A DNA stretch of 64,000 nt from Gonocerus acuteangulatus (lineage: Eukaryota > Arthropoda > Insecta > Hemiptera > Coreidae), in contig OX328126.1 of the NCBI GenBank assembly GCA_946811695.1, forward strand, positions 80,184,214 to 80,248,213, in the 5' to 3' direction. Below the pieces are notes generated by a model, which worked only from the letters and a program-made list of their open reading frames with translations, was not told the origin of the DNA and did no database searches. Below are positions 43,518 to 54,573 of the stretch, one piece after another (the first letter of the stretch is position 1; the number at the start of each line of letters is the position of its first letter). A program made the position numbers and the translations under genes.

Positions 43518-44610
43518 GTAAAAAAATGACGCCGGGCCCCCTGAGACCACGGGCCCCTGATCAATTGCCCCCCCCCCCTATCTGTCATATTGTACGGTAT
43601 GTCACAATGTTCACATTTCGGTCTCTCCTGTCTCGTCGTGTTAACGAACTTGCTGGTTAACATCTCTGGTGGATGAGGAAACGCGATAAAAAACCTCTTT
43701 TCCTTTCTTTGCCTCGAAGACTTTCTGCGACCAAGGGAGGAGCAACAAAGCAATACTTTTCAAAATTTGATAATTTGTCTGTTTTTTTTCCCCAGTGTAT
43801 GTCGACTTAATGTTCCTCTTGACTTTTTCAGTTTTTCTAATCGAATTAATTTATTATTATAAAATTATAATTCTTTCGAAACCAAGTGTATTTTCATTGT
43901 CAGATAGAATAAAATAAAAATAAGATTTGCACTCAATTCTACCATTTCTTCATATTTTCCCCAAGTTTATTTATTCCCCATTGAATTTCTTTTCAGGTGT
44001 GTGAAAACATTTGTTTCTGACTGTATACTGACACCCCCCCCCCCCCCGACATGACAATTCCTTAAAAATTACATGACTTACTTATTGAATATAGCCCATA
44101 CATAAAGAAACAATAAACACTGAAAATCAGCACACTTTCTTTTTATATATAATACTTTATGTAAATATTATATTTTATGTCACCATTTAGTTTTACTTTT
44201 CGATTGTCTTGTTTTTTTTTGTCCCAATGAGTTAATCGCCACCATCGCTGAATTAAAAATCAATTGAATTAAATAAAGTACCTAATTAAACTCAATTTTC
44301 TTAGGAATAAAATCATAATTAACACAAATTACACTTGTGAATATCATTAATAATGTTGCTAACCCACTTACATGTTGTTGAGAGTCTTTGATGCAGGCTG
44401 GGAATGAGGTTTGACCAGGTTGGACTGGTGTTGGCTTTGACTGCAGGGGATGTAGTGGTGGTAGAACTGTAGAGGGGGATGTCTACACTGGGAGGGCGAG
44501 GCAACACTGTCACTTCGGATATAGTTTGAGAAGGGGTTGGTAAAACTGGAGAGCGGCACTCAACGGTTCAGATACAGTGTTGAAAGTATAGATTGTTTGA
44601 ATGTTTGCAC
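43518..44610. other. Intergenic stretch, no gene seen
   Basis: Poly-C runs (43569-43578, 44033-44047) and AT-rich sequence. Small open frames near 44319-44560 on the minus strand show no recognisable family. Confidence 0.5.
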
Positions 44611-44618
44611 GCAAGCCA

Positions 44619-44691
44619 CGTGCTGTTGGCATTAGAAAAGGGTGGCAACCTGTAGATAGCCCGGCGCTAATGGCCAAGATGTAGATGCGCC

Positions 44692-44736
<45 letters not shown>
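44619..44736 (+). mobile_element. 5'-truncated 5S-derived SINE with A-tail
   Basis: It begins in the 5S 3' end (CCACGTGCTGTTGGC), then GGGTGGCAACCTGTAGATAG, hairpin GGCGC-TAATGGCCAAGATGTAGAT-GCGCC and about 40 A. Same organisation as 21857-22043 but with the GGCGC-type hairpin. Confidence 0.8.
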
Positions 44737-44737
<1 letters not shown>

Positions 44738-45289
44738 GCAGATGACTCATAAATTTATTATATATATATATATATATAATATTATTATTTATACATTATT
44801 ATATATATATATTTATTATATATATATATATATATATAAAATTTATTATATATCTATCTCAGCCCCGAATAGCAGCATATCTATTAACATGTCAAAAACG
44901 TTACGGAAAAAATTATAAACAAAATATATTTTTAAATAAAGGAACTAAAGCCCGTTCAGATGGATGGAATAGTTTAATAGAACCTGTGCGAGGGAAATGT
45001 TCCCTTCTGTTCTAACTAATTTTCAGTTTGGAAAAACTATACATTAATTTGAAAATTGTTCCAGAGGTTTACTATTCATCCAAACTATGATATTTAAATT
45101 TTGGTTACTTTTTGTGTAAAGGAAGTATTAGAAAAAAATATTTTATTAATAAATTAAGTTTTAGGATCTTGGTATATTTTCTTAAATATCTCTAAAACGG
45201 TTGGGATATCTGGGTAATTGGAACGTAACCATTCCAAAGCTTACTGAATTCTCCACAAAAAAGTTTCTGACATACATTTCGATGGGATG

Positions 45290-46140
45290 ATCTCAATTTC
45301 GTTACTTTCGTTGTTTTAGCGCGGTTCCTCCCTCCCCGATAGGGAGGAACCCCGCTTATAAGGTTGATACAATGAAACAATCCGGAAGTGCCGACTAGAA
45401 AATTTCGCGTTTTAGAACCCCTAGAGACCGAAAATAACGGTGGTTAAAATTTGTATATATATATATATGTATATATTTATTTATATATACATATATATAT
45501 TTGTCTGTTCGCGGATTTCTGGCCTCCCTAATGGTCCGATTTTGATTAAATTTGGTAAAAAAATCTGTCGCCCGATTTGAAAGGTCAAGTTCGTTAACCA
45601 GCAAAATCCGCCCACTGGAAGATGGCGTTTGGGGCGAAATTCGCGCGCAAAAAAATCGTAACGCTTACGTTTTTGAGTTCATAAGCTTGTAAGTACTCGT
45701 TTTATAGGATTCTTTGGCTAGGAAAACGAATGAAACCATTTTCAAGGCGATAGCTTTAACCGTTTTTGAGAAAATTGGAAAAATAGTTTTTGAATACCGT
45801 TTTTGGTTTGGGTACTTAGAATCATGGGATTCAGTTGAAACATTTTCTGCATGTTTTACTATCATTAAAACTAATATGTTGAAATTTTGGTTACGTTTGG
45901 AGTTAAGGAAGGGTTAGAATAAAATATTTTATTAACAGACATAAAAAGTTTTGGTAACTTTGTATATTTTCCTTAATATCTGGAAAAAGGTTGAGAATCT
46001 TGGTAAACAAAAGAATACCATTAGAAAGCTTACTAAATGCTCTACAAAAAAGGTTCTGATGAAAGTTTTGATTAGGCGATGTCAATCGGAGAAATAAGTG
46101 CTTAAAACATTAAAGTAATTGATTTTGCTTATTCGAACTG
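45290..46140 (-). repeat. Helitron-like interspersed repeat, second full copy
   Basis: The reverse complement matches 1748-2560 in order: GATTGACATCGCCTAATC, the CATGCAGAAAATGTTTCAAC region, GATGGCGTTTGGGGCGAAAT on the opposite side, (TA)n and the terminal hairpin GGTTCCTCCCT...AGGGAGGAACC followed by a CTAAAA-type end (45318 downward). It shares small open frames with the other copy only because the DNA is similar. Confidence 0.55.
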
Positions 46141-46578
46141 TTCTTTTTGTCTGTTTTTATTCCTTGTTATTTTTTAATTGCTTATAGATGGATAATGTAT
46201 TTTACAATAAAACAGATTAGGCAAAATAAGAAAAACAATTCATTGTTAGAAATATAGCTTGCCAAGAGAAAAAGATTCGATGACGTCTTTTGAATATTTT
46301 CAATTGCCTTTATGCTGTTGGTTTTTTTTATTTTATTTTTTAATTGATTTTATCTGTAGAATTATTACTATAGTAAAAGAACACAGGGATATGTGAAAAT
46401 TTGTGATATTTTCCAATTCATTGAAACGTATGAAATGAAGTATCGGTAGAAGAAGTTTCTAGGGTCTTGTGGACCCGACCCCAGGTATAGCCATAAAACC
46501 CTTTGAACAAAGGCCGAGGAAAATATCTGTTTCTATTCTATGCTTTTCAAATGAGAATGGGGATATGAACAGGAACCG

Positions 46579-46768
46579 GGGTCTCTCGTGGTCTAATGGC
46601 TAGCGCCTTGGATTCATAAGCGGGAGATGGTGGGTTCGATTCCCAACCTCCGGCAGGAATTTTATCATCCCACGGCTCGCAGGTAAAATTCCTCGCTACA
46701 CCCTGGATGTCGGCGCTAATGACCTACAAGCAGATGCGCCGTAAAAAAAAAAAAAAAAAAAAAAAAAA
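46579..46768 (+). mobile_element. tRNA-derived SINE, full length, with 14-bp target duplication
   Basis: GGTCTCTCGTGGTCTAATGG head, GGTTCGATTCCC B box, CTCCGGCAGGAATTTTATCA, tail GGCGCTAATGACCTACAAGC then AGATGCGCC and about 26 A. Flanks ATGAACAGGAACCG (46565-46578) and ATGAACTGGAACCG (46769-46782) differ at one base. Confidence 0.93.
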
Positions 46769-47689
46769 ATGAACTGGAACCGCGCTAAGATGACGCAGTT
46801 CCTGCGAGTCGGACTTTTTTTAATGATTGATTTTAGTAGTAATATTAAGTTGATTTTAGTAGTCTTGTGCGAAGGAAACAAGATTCTTACAATGTGAAAC
46901 AATGTTTGGTTGTTTGTCATAGATCTTTCCGAGCAGAATTCGAAGTGGCCGATAGATCAAGTTCCACTACTGAAAGTTAATGACGCCTAAAAGCTACATT
47001 TCCTCAAGATTTCTTTGGAATAGGTGTTACAATTTTTCATAAAAAAAAAACAAAACAATATAATTAAATTGATATTTATTCCCGACTTTTCAAATGACAC
47101 TAGATATCAGAACGGAAGCGATCTAAGATGACGCAGCTCTTGCGAGTCGGATTTTTAATTATTGTCCTGGATCTCCACAACCTGCTCCGTATTGATGATC
47201 ATCATCTGGCATTTCTTCAAATTCACAACTAGAAGGATGTAAACAAAGTAAAATAATTGAAACGAAGATTTTCTGAATCCACCTAACAGTGGTCGTCCTC
47301 GAATTTACAATAAATGAGGTCAGAGACCAGTCGTTCTGACCGCATGGAGTCCTCGCTCCAGTGTTGCCCGCAAAGTTACCTTTCTCAAAACGATGGAGGA
47401 AATTGGAACTATTATAATAATGAATATATTAACCAACATTCGATTGAAACCAAAGAAATAATCCTTGTTTCATTTGCAACAAGGATTATTTGTCAACATT
47501 GTTTGGTTGTCGCCGAACATTTCAACACTGGATTGTACAAATGCACTAGCGATGGGCGATAGTAGATAGTTACTATCGATATATCGTTAGTTCATGACTA
47601 TCGATAGTCATGAACTAACGATAGATTTTTTTTTTTTTTTTTTTTTACTTTTTTTTTCTAGAATTGATTTTTTCGACATCTGCTGAGGT

Positions 47690-47949
47690 ATTAAATACTG
47701 TATATATCAGGAGGGCTGTGGCATTAAATACTGTATATATCAGGAGGGCTGTGGTATTAAATACTGTATATATCAGGAGGGCTGTGGTATTAAATACTGT
47801 ATATATCAGGAGGGCTGTGTTATTAAATACTGTATATATCAGGAGGGCTGTGGTATTAAATACTGTATATATCAGGGGGGCTGTGGTATTAAATACTGTA
47901 TATATCAGGAGGGCTGTGGTATTAAATACTGTATATATCAGGAGGGCTG
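47690..47949 (+). repeat. 33-bp tandem repeat, eight units, inside the hAT element
   Basis: TATTAAATACTGTATATATC plus AGGAGGGCTGTGG repeats eight times, with single-base changes in three units. As 33 is a multiple of 3, both strands are open (LNTVYIRRAVV on plus, LLIYTVFNTTA on minus). Expansion, not coding constraint, is the simple explanation. Confidence 0.92.
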
Positions 47950-47969
47950 AAAAAGAACCGTCTGTTGAA

Positions 47970-48147
47970 TACAACCAACTACATAATGTAGCCAGGTTGT
48001 ATACCTTTGTGCTCCTGAATCCCTCAGAACGTGTATTTTCAGCCGCTGGAAAAAATCATTTCTGAGCAGCGGACCAGACTGAGCCAAAGAAAAGCGGAAA
48101 TGTTGCTTTTACTTTCTGGAAATATGTGGATCAAGGAGCACATCTAA
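47970..48147 (+). pseudogene. hAT transposase C-terminal fragment, frameshifted
   Basis: LYTFVLLNPSERVFSAAGK is followed by a stop in frame, but the next frame continues IISEQRTRLSQRKAEMLLLL and GNMWIKEHI to TAA. One extra A in GGAAAAAATCAT explains the shift. Confidence 0.85.
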
Positions 48148-48254
48148 AACAGTTTGAAATGATTGCACTTTTTTGTATCTCTTGATATTTTATTCATTGG
48201 AAATTCTTTTTATTCATTTAAATAAATCCGTTTTTCGTTTTAAACCTTGGTGTA

Positions 48255-48934
48255 CACAGTACACCATATACAGTTCGGGAAGGGCCTTCAAGCAGCAGAA
48301 GTAACAGACGAGAAGAAGTCGTCCTCTGCCGGCTGAGGATAGGCCATTCCCTACTGACTCACTCATACCTTATGACACGACAAGGCAGACCAATATGCCA
48401 GTACTGCAATACAACACTTGCTGTTAAACACTTACTGACAGACTGCAGACTCAGGCTAAACACTGACTTACCATCAAGCATGCATGAATTACTTTCAAAT
48501 GACAGCAAATATATTTCAGACATATTCCAATTCCTTTCCAACATCAAAACTCTGGATAAAATCTAGCAACGCCTTTTTTTCCCCCCTTGTTTCAATTGTT
48601 TATTTTTGTTATATATAATATAAATTTATTTTTTCCTTCCTTCTTTTATCTGTCTATTTATTTGTCTTATTTTTGCCTTTTCTCCCCTCTTGTTTTCCTT
48701 CCCCCCTTTTTATTTCTAGAAGTATATGTCACTGAGTGAGAAACTGGAATATCAACAGAGAATTAAGTTACTTCTCCCAGCTAATAAGTACTACTTTACT
48801 TACGACTCGTACTTTTAATTTATTTTACTATTTATCATTGACTATACTATTGACTACTATCTTCTACTTACCTCAATTCTTTCAAGCTGCAGTTTCGTCG
48901 CCTGAGTTGCGATAAGCTTAATTAATAAAATAAA
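48255..48934 (+). mobile_element. 5'-truncated non-LTR retrotransposon nested in the hAT element
   Basis: REEVVLCRLRIGHSLLTHSY, CQYCNTTLAVKHLLTDC (zinc-like C-x2-C...H-x4-C) and ISDIFQFLSNIKTLDKI with stop at 48565-48567. It then has a 3' UTR ending AATAAAATAAATAAA. The 14-base TAAACCTTGGTGTA flanks it at 48241-48254 and 48935-48948. Same ORF family as 22139-23029. Confidence 0.9.
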
Positions 48935-49447
48935 TAAACCTTGGTGTAGTCTTATAAATATACCTAATCCTGCATGTAATAGATAATTCAACTCAATAAC
49001 ATTAAATTCTTCATTGGACAGGTATGTAAGGAATAGGGGAAGCCTCTATCTATAGTATCGATATATTTTAACCGATAGTATCGGCCTATCGATGGTGCTC
49101 AACTATCGACTATCGCCCATCCCTAAAATGCACCACCTGCAGAGGAATGCATGATGGGATTACAAGGACTATAAGAGCGGTATTACTGGTTCCCAATCTT
49201 TCTAAATGCCCATGGAATAAGGGATTTCATCAAGCCCATCACATAAGTTATGGAGAAAAAATATAAAAAGTCCGACTCGCAGGATCTACGTCATTTTAGC
49301 GCGTTTCTGTTCTTATCCCTAGTGTAATTTGTAAAGGAATATAAATATTAATTCAATTGTGTTGATGTTTCGTGAAAAATTACAAATATGTTTCTTATTT
49401 TCTAACCTAGTTTTACTAAAATACTCATAATTTCTATATAGAAATGA

Positions 49448-49505
49448 GCGGCAAACTGTAGACAGCCCGGCATTTATAGCCCTAATATTGATACACCGTT
49501 AAACA
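49448..49505 (+). mobile_element. 5S-SINE tail fragment
   Basis: GGCAAACTGTAGACAGCCC, then a diverged hairpin region and ACACCGTTAAAC, match the tail of the SINEs at 21857 and 54177. No head is left. Confidence 0.55.
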
Positions 49506-50084
49506 CACAGACACACAAATTAATAAATAAAAAAAACCTAAAATACTCATTTTACTGTTAAATGAAATTTATAAAATACCATAGTTTGGAAGATTTTCAA
49601 ACATATTTACCTAGTATATTCTTTGCTGAATCGAAGTACCCCGACCTTAAAATAGTTAGAAAAACTAGTTTCATCGCCTCTTTTCGAAACCTGTTATACA
49701 CATCGCCTTAAAATTGTTTCATTCGTATGAGAACCTTTAAAAATTGTACCTGAAAGCCTTCAAACTAAAAGCCCTTTGCGTATTTTTTTCCGCGCCTGTA
49801 AAACAACGTTACGGTAAGGGGATTCTGCTAGTTAACGAACTATACTTTTTAAATAAGACAAAGGATTTTTGTACTAAATTTCATCAAAATCGGATAATTG
49901 TTGAGCCTGTGAGGGTGCAAACCGACGCAAACACACAGAGACAAACAAACACATATACATTTGAGCCACCATAATTTTCTTCATCTATGGGTTCTGAAAC
50001 GTGACATTTTCTAGTTTGTATTTCCGGATTGCTTAATGAGGTCAACCTTGGTTGAACTATGTACACTATTTACACAATTTCTTG

Positions 50085-50300
50085 CAAAAAGGTATTCTCG
50101 TGGCCAATGGCGGTGGAGGCGGCGAGGAGGATTATCTGGGATAACATTGGAACAGAGGGATCTGCCAAGAGGATTGGGGTGAGCTGGGAGTTTAGAGAAA
50201 AAATTCAGGAATCGGGATTTGGCTAAATCTTCGACAAAGGGTGTATCAGTGTCTCGGTGGATAGTCAAGTTTGAGGCGTAGAAAGGAGCGTTGAGGATTA
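50085..50300 (-). pseudogene. Jockey-like RT C-terminal relic
   Basis: The minus-strand frame reads NAPFYASNLTIHRDTDTPF, EDLAKSRFLNFFSKLPAHPN and NPPRRLHRHWPREYLF, the usual Jockey-clade C-terminus. At 50300 it is joined abruptly to a CATGGGCGTATATA-family MITE fragment. Confidence 0.7.
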
Positions 50301-50475
50301 AAAATAAATTAAATAAGATAGCTTAGTTCAGAAAAAATAAGTTTTTTGGATGTAATAGCGTTTTAGTTTCCAAGTTCTAGATCGTTAGTATTCCATACTC
50401 CCGAAATTCCCTCAGCCCTCCCGAATTCATACCAGCCCCCCCCCCGAAATAATTTTCTATATAGGCCAATGCCAG
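50300..50475 (-). mobile_element. hAT-like MITE, truncated copy
   Basis: TTAAAAATAAATTAAATAAG, GTTAGTATTCCATACTCC and C-runs, then GAAATAATTTTCTATATAGG, match the family in inverted order. One end is lost. Confidence 0.7.
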
Positions 50476-51039
50476 AGTTCGTCTTTATCAGCGGAGACAT
50501 CTTGAGGGAACCCACGGGATGGACGCGTCGCACAGCTATACATCGTATCTGACGGAGGGCTAATTCTCTATAAATTAATTTGGCAAAGAGGTGCCAGTAT
50601 TGCTTTATCTTATTATAAAGAATAAGGAAATCGCTAAATTTCATGAATTATGTAAAACAGTCACGTCGAATTATGTTAATTATTCATGTATGCAATAATT
50701 AATTTAGAAATAATGTTTTGCGAAAGGACTGCCATATGCCGACAGATAGCGCTGATATTCGATAAAAAGCACCTTGACAAGAGTCCCTTTCTAAAGTCAA
50801 GGTGGTTTGGAAGAAACGCGTGCGGGCAGGTTCTACAATAATTTACAAAATCGGCCTAAATTTACAGTTTATTTCTCTTTTTTGTTAAAGGTCTTCTATA
50901 AGGATGAATCGCAATATGCAAATCTTCCAAAAAAATTGGGCCAATCATGAGAGTTAAGGAGGAAATCGAATATCTGCTGGGTGCTTGATTTCTCGGGTTG
51001 TACTTTGAATGATCGTCGAGTGAAAGAACAAATAGGCGG

Positions 51040-51541
51040 GAGGAAGTTATATTGTGCCGTCTCAGGATTGGCCATACACAGTTGAGTCACTCCAATATTA
51101 TATCAAGACAGGATAGACAAGCTTGTACCTTATGCAATACTGAATTATCCATAAAACACACTGACTGGTTGTACACTCAGAACAAGTCATGGGCGTATAT
51201 AGAAAATAATTTCGGAGGGGGCTGGGAAAATTTCGGGGGGGGGGGAGCTGAGACAATTTCCGGTGTATGGAATACTAACAATTTAGATCTTGGAAGAGTT
51301 TTAGTCAACTTAAACGCCATTACACCCAAAATAGAATATGTTCAAAGCATTAAATTATCTTATTTAATTTATTTGTAAGGGCTTTATGAAATGTTTATCA
51401 ATCAAATCAAAATTTCGGGGGGAGGGGGCTGCAGCCCCCTCAGCCCCCCCCCTTATATACGCCCTTGGAACAAGTCTTAAATCACCGTTAAGTCTGGCAG
51501 AATTACTTTCCGATGTCAGCCACTACATTGATGAAATTTGA
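51040..51541 (+). pseudogene. LINE ORF C-terminus split by a MITE
   Basis: REEVILCRLRIGHTQLSHSN and CTLCNTELSIKHT precede the MITE at 51188-51467. After it, SLKSPLSLAELLSDVSHYID and EI, then stop, complete the usual end of this LINE ORF family. The coding remnants are only partly in frame. Confidence 0.75.
51188..51467. mobile_element. hAT-like MITE, copy 4, nested in a LINE (TSD GAACAAGT)
   Basis: CATGGGCGTATATAGAAAAT at the left and TATATACGCCCTTG at the right. GAACAAGT flanks at 51180-51187 and 51468-51475. The interior matches copies 1-3. Insertion into the LINE post-dates the LINE. Confidence 0.92.
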
Positions 51542-51863
51542 GTCACATTCTGTGACTCGTCATGTACTTTTTTTTGGCGCTTTATGGATGACGGCTCAGA
51601 CTCGTCACGTCCTTCCTTTGGCCCCGTTATGGATGGCGAGTCTTCATTCGAAATTAGGCAATATTTAACACGTAAAGTCTTGTTCTTGCAAGGGCATCAA
51701 CGAATTTTATTCGTAAATCAAAGAAAAAAAAATATATTCAAGATATTTTTTTTCTTGTTTAATCTGTATATCTTATAATTTCGCAAGTGTTTTTTTTTTT
51801 TTTTTTTTTTTTTTTTTGCCAGGCTGAACAGTCCACCGGTCTGTCCGTTAAGACTGTTCAGGT

Positions 51864-52095
51864 GGGATGGGCGTATTTAAGGGGGGAGGCTGCAGCCCCC
51901 CCCCCCGAGAGTTTGATTTAATCGGTAAAAATGTGTCATAAACCCTTAAAAATAAATTAAATAAGATCACTTAGTACATAAAAAATATTTTATTTCGGGT
52001 GTAATAGCGTTTTAGTTGGTTAAACCTATTTCAAGTTATAAATTGTTAGTATTCCATACCCCGGAAATGGTGTCAGCCGCCCCGAAATTTTCACA
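51864..52095 (-). mobile_element. hAT-like MITE, partial inverted copy
   Basis: GGGCGTATTTAAGGGGGGAG, GCTGCAGCC with C-run, AAACCCTTAAAAATAAATTA, GTTAGTATTCCATACCCC and CCGAAATTTTCACAACC. It is joined to other repeat sequence at about 52095. Confidence 0.7.
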
Positions 52096-52315
52096 ACCGT
52101 TTTCGAGATATTAAGGGAAATATACGCATATCCCAAAGCATTTCATGTCTGTTAATACATTTTTAGCATAAATATGCTTTAGCGTTGACTAAACTGGAAA
52201 AACCCGTAACAAAAAACTGTCCGCTGGCATTCGCGCATGCGCAGTGGCGTGGCCATGTACGAAAAAGAAGACTGTATGTGTCCCAAAAAAGTGTTCGCTG
52301 GTGTTCGCTTACGAG

Positions 52316-53621
52316 TAGGGACCGGACTTTTAGGATAAAATAAGCACGCGATTAGGTTTTTGCAACAGGCATAATAGATCTTTTTAGGTTTTTATTTAAA
52401 AATCCATTTTAGGCTTTTTTAGGTGATAAAAATGTTTTGAATAGGTTCAAAAAATAGGTCTTTTTAGGTTTTTTACTTAAAAATCCATTATAGATATTTT
52501 TTAGGCGATAAAAATGTTTCAATAGGTTCGAAAAATAAGTTCAGCCTATTATAATTTATCATTAATAATAATGATTAATTTATAATTGATAAATTAATAT
52601 TTATATATGGTGAAAAAAAATAAACAACAAATAACACCGTTTTATATAATAGTATATTGAGAAGGGGAAAAAAAGGTGAGCATATCAAAATAAAGCGGAA
52701 ATACGAGTTATTATTTTAAAAAAAGAATAAGTAGTTCAGATATTCAACAAAATATTTATTTAAAAAAGAAAGTGAATGAAATTTATTTAAATCAAATACA
52801 TTTTAGAAATAAAATAATGTTTAAAACAAAAAAGGAAACTATTTCCGGGGTATGGAATACTAACAAACTAGAACTTGGAATAGTTTTAGGCAACTAAAAC
52901 GCTATTATACCCAAAATAAAGAACTTTTTATTAACTAAGTCATCTTATTTAACTTATATTTAGGGGTTTATGACACATTTTTACCGATCGATAATAAGGG
53001 GGGCTGCATCCTCCTCAGTCCCCCCTTATATACGCCCATGTCAAAAGCAGAGAAAGATAAAGATGCGCCTGTTTACGTCACAAGGCGTCATAGGGGAGTA
53101 TTTCATTGCATCCCTTAGCTCCAGTGTTGACGATTCCAATTTTCCAATGAGATTTGGAATATCTGAGAAATGTGCTCTGAGGAATGCGATTGCACCACGA
53201 TTCTCGTTGGTCTGGAGGAACATCGAAGCCTTAGAAATTACAGCTGATTCATTCATATCCAAAGCGTCAACAACTGCTTTATTTTCCCCTCAAGCATGTT
53301 AAAACGGGTTCTGGTGGAAGGGACACTCCTACTAAAATTTTCCTGAACGTCTGGACCCGGGAAGATGCTTTTAAGAAAATTTGTTTGGTCGAGGGAAATT
53401 AGTTCATTGAATTGTATTTTCTATTTCAAAGATTAGGTCTGTCTAGGTCATTCCATCGTTATTTAGGTAATTTTAGGTGATATCATCCGAAATAGGTTTT
53501 TTTAGGTCCTTCCAAATTTGCATGAATGATACTACAAGACGCAAATCATATAAAAAACCGTTCAATATCATGTTTAGAAGAAAGGGTAAAAATAGGTGAA
53601 AACCTAAGAATCCGGTCCCTA
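52316..53621 (-). mobile_element. hAT-type element with CGGBP1-like relic
   Basis: The ends TAGGGACCGGACTTTTAGG and (reversed) TAGGGACCGGATTCTTAGG are flanked by CTTACGAG and CTTATGAG (52308-52315, 53622-53629; one mismatch). A minus-strand frame within 53041-53300 (ALDMNESAVISKASMFLQTN, FLRAHFSDIPNLIGKLESST) resembles the CGGBP1-like proteins found in such elements. It ends where a MITE fragment adjoins at 53040. AGGTTTTTTTAGGT-like repeats fill both flanks. Confidence 0.75.
52840..53040 (+). mobile_element. hAT-like MITE fragment inside the CGGBP1-like element
   Basis: GGTATGGAATACTAACAAAC through CTTATATACGCCCATG at 53040. The left terminus is missing and no target duplication is visible. 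Confidence 0.7.
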
Positions 53622-54176
53622 CTTATGAGCAATGGTGTTCGCGTATGCGCAGTGGCCATGTGCGAAAAAGAAGACTGTATGTGTCACAAAAAAGTTTCCG
53701 CTGGCGTTCGCGCATGCGCAGTGGCCATGTAAGAAAAAGATGACTATATGCTATAGAGTACATTACATAGGTTTATCGGGTAGACCTAGCGTTACAAAAA
53801 AGTGTAACAAGAAGGTGTCTGCTGGCGTTCGGTCATAAGCCATGTACGAAAATGAAGACTATACGTTATACAGCACTTTACATAGGTTTGTCGGGTGGAC
53901 CTAGGCGTTCCAAAAAGTGTCCGCTGGCGTTCACCCATGCGCGGTGGCCATGTACGAAAAAGAAGACTTTATGTTATACAGTACATTAAATAGGTTTGTG
54001 GTGTGGACCTAAAGCACATTTATGTTCCTGAATTTGAGCAGAAGGCTCTAAACAAATTTTCTAATAATTCCTTAACTTCAAACGTAACCAAAATTTAAAC
54101 TTCTTAGTTCGGATGAATCTTAAACATGTATAAAATATTTCAACTGAATCCCTTGATTCTAAGTATCCAAACCAAA

Positions 54177-54285
54177 GATCACCGAAGTTAAGCAATGTCC
54201 ACGTGCTGTTGGTATCATAAAAGGGTGGCAACCTATAGATAGCCCGGTGTTAATAGCCCAATAGTTGATACGCCATTAAACTTGA
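54177..54285 (+). mobile_element. 5S-derived SINE, internally deleted
   Basis: GATCACCGAAGTTAAGCAAT, then a deletion to CCACGTGCTGTTGG, GGGTGGCAACCTATAGATAG, hairpin GGTGT...ACGCC and a short A-rich end. It interrupts a Helitron-like repeat copy (54050-54176). Confidence 0.8.
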
Positions 54286-54573
54286 AAGAAAAAAATGACT
54301 AATTCCAACTCATTTCGTATATTATTGTTTTATATTACTTTTATATTTACTTACTATTATTATACTTTACGTTTATTTACTATTACTATTATTATATTTA
54401 CTTACTATTACTATTTATATTTACATTTATATTTTTGTTTTTTTATTTTTATTAAATTTGTAACCTTTTCTAAATAGTATAGAAAATATTATTATTTTTT
54501 AATTTTTAATGTCCATTATTATTAACTAAGAATTTGTTCTTCTTCTCAGGATTAAATAAATATAGAAAATATA

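Larger units (their letters stand above)
47547..49125 (+). mobile_element. hAT element, defective, carrying a minisatellite and a nested LINE
   Basis: The ends TAGCGATGGGCGATAGT and (reversed) TAGGGATGGGCGATAGT are inverted repeats flanked by AAATGCAC at 47539-47546 and 49126-49133. Near the left end lies a 40-bp perfect palindrome (47583-47622). A 33-bp tandem block (47690-47949) follows, then a transposase C-terminus: SERVFSAAGK, and after a one-base frame change IISEQRTRLSQRKAEM then LLLLSGNMWIKEHI and stop, the hAT dimerisation region. A LINE is inserted at 48255-48934. Most of the transposase is missing. Confidence 0.9.
52190..54010 (+). repeat. Tandem block of GCGCATGCGCAGTGGCCATG units, split by a hAT element
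   Basis: Units with GTCCGCTGGCGTTCGCGC, ATGCGCAGTGGCCATGT, GAAAAAGAAGACTATATG and, in longer units, ACATAGGTTTGTCGGGTGG recur about six times: one and a half before 52315 and the rest after 53622. GCGCATGCGC is a perfect palindrome. Translation of the longer frames is an accident of repetition. Confidence 0.75.

Noticed and set aside
47645..48065. Open frames of 109 and 133 codons with LLIYTVFNTTA / LNTVYIRRAVV repeats
   Set aside because: Produced by the 33-bp tandem repeat, whose length is a multiple of three; both strands are open, as expected for repeats and not for a gene.
53526..53838. Overlapping frames with repeated AMCEK / AQWPC words
   Set aside because: Translation of the GCGCATGCGCAGTGGCC tandem block in two frames; repeat artefact.
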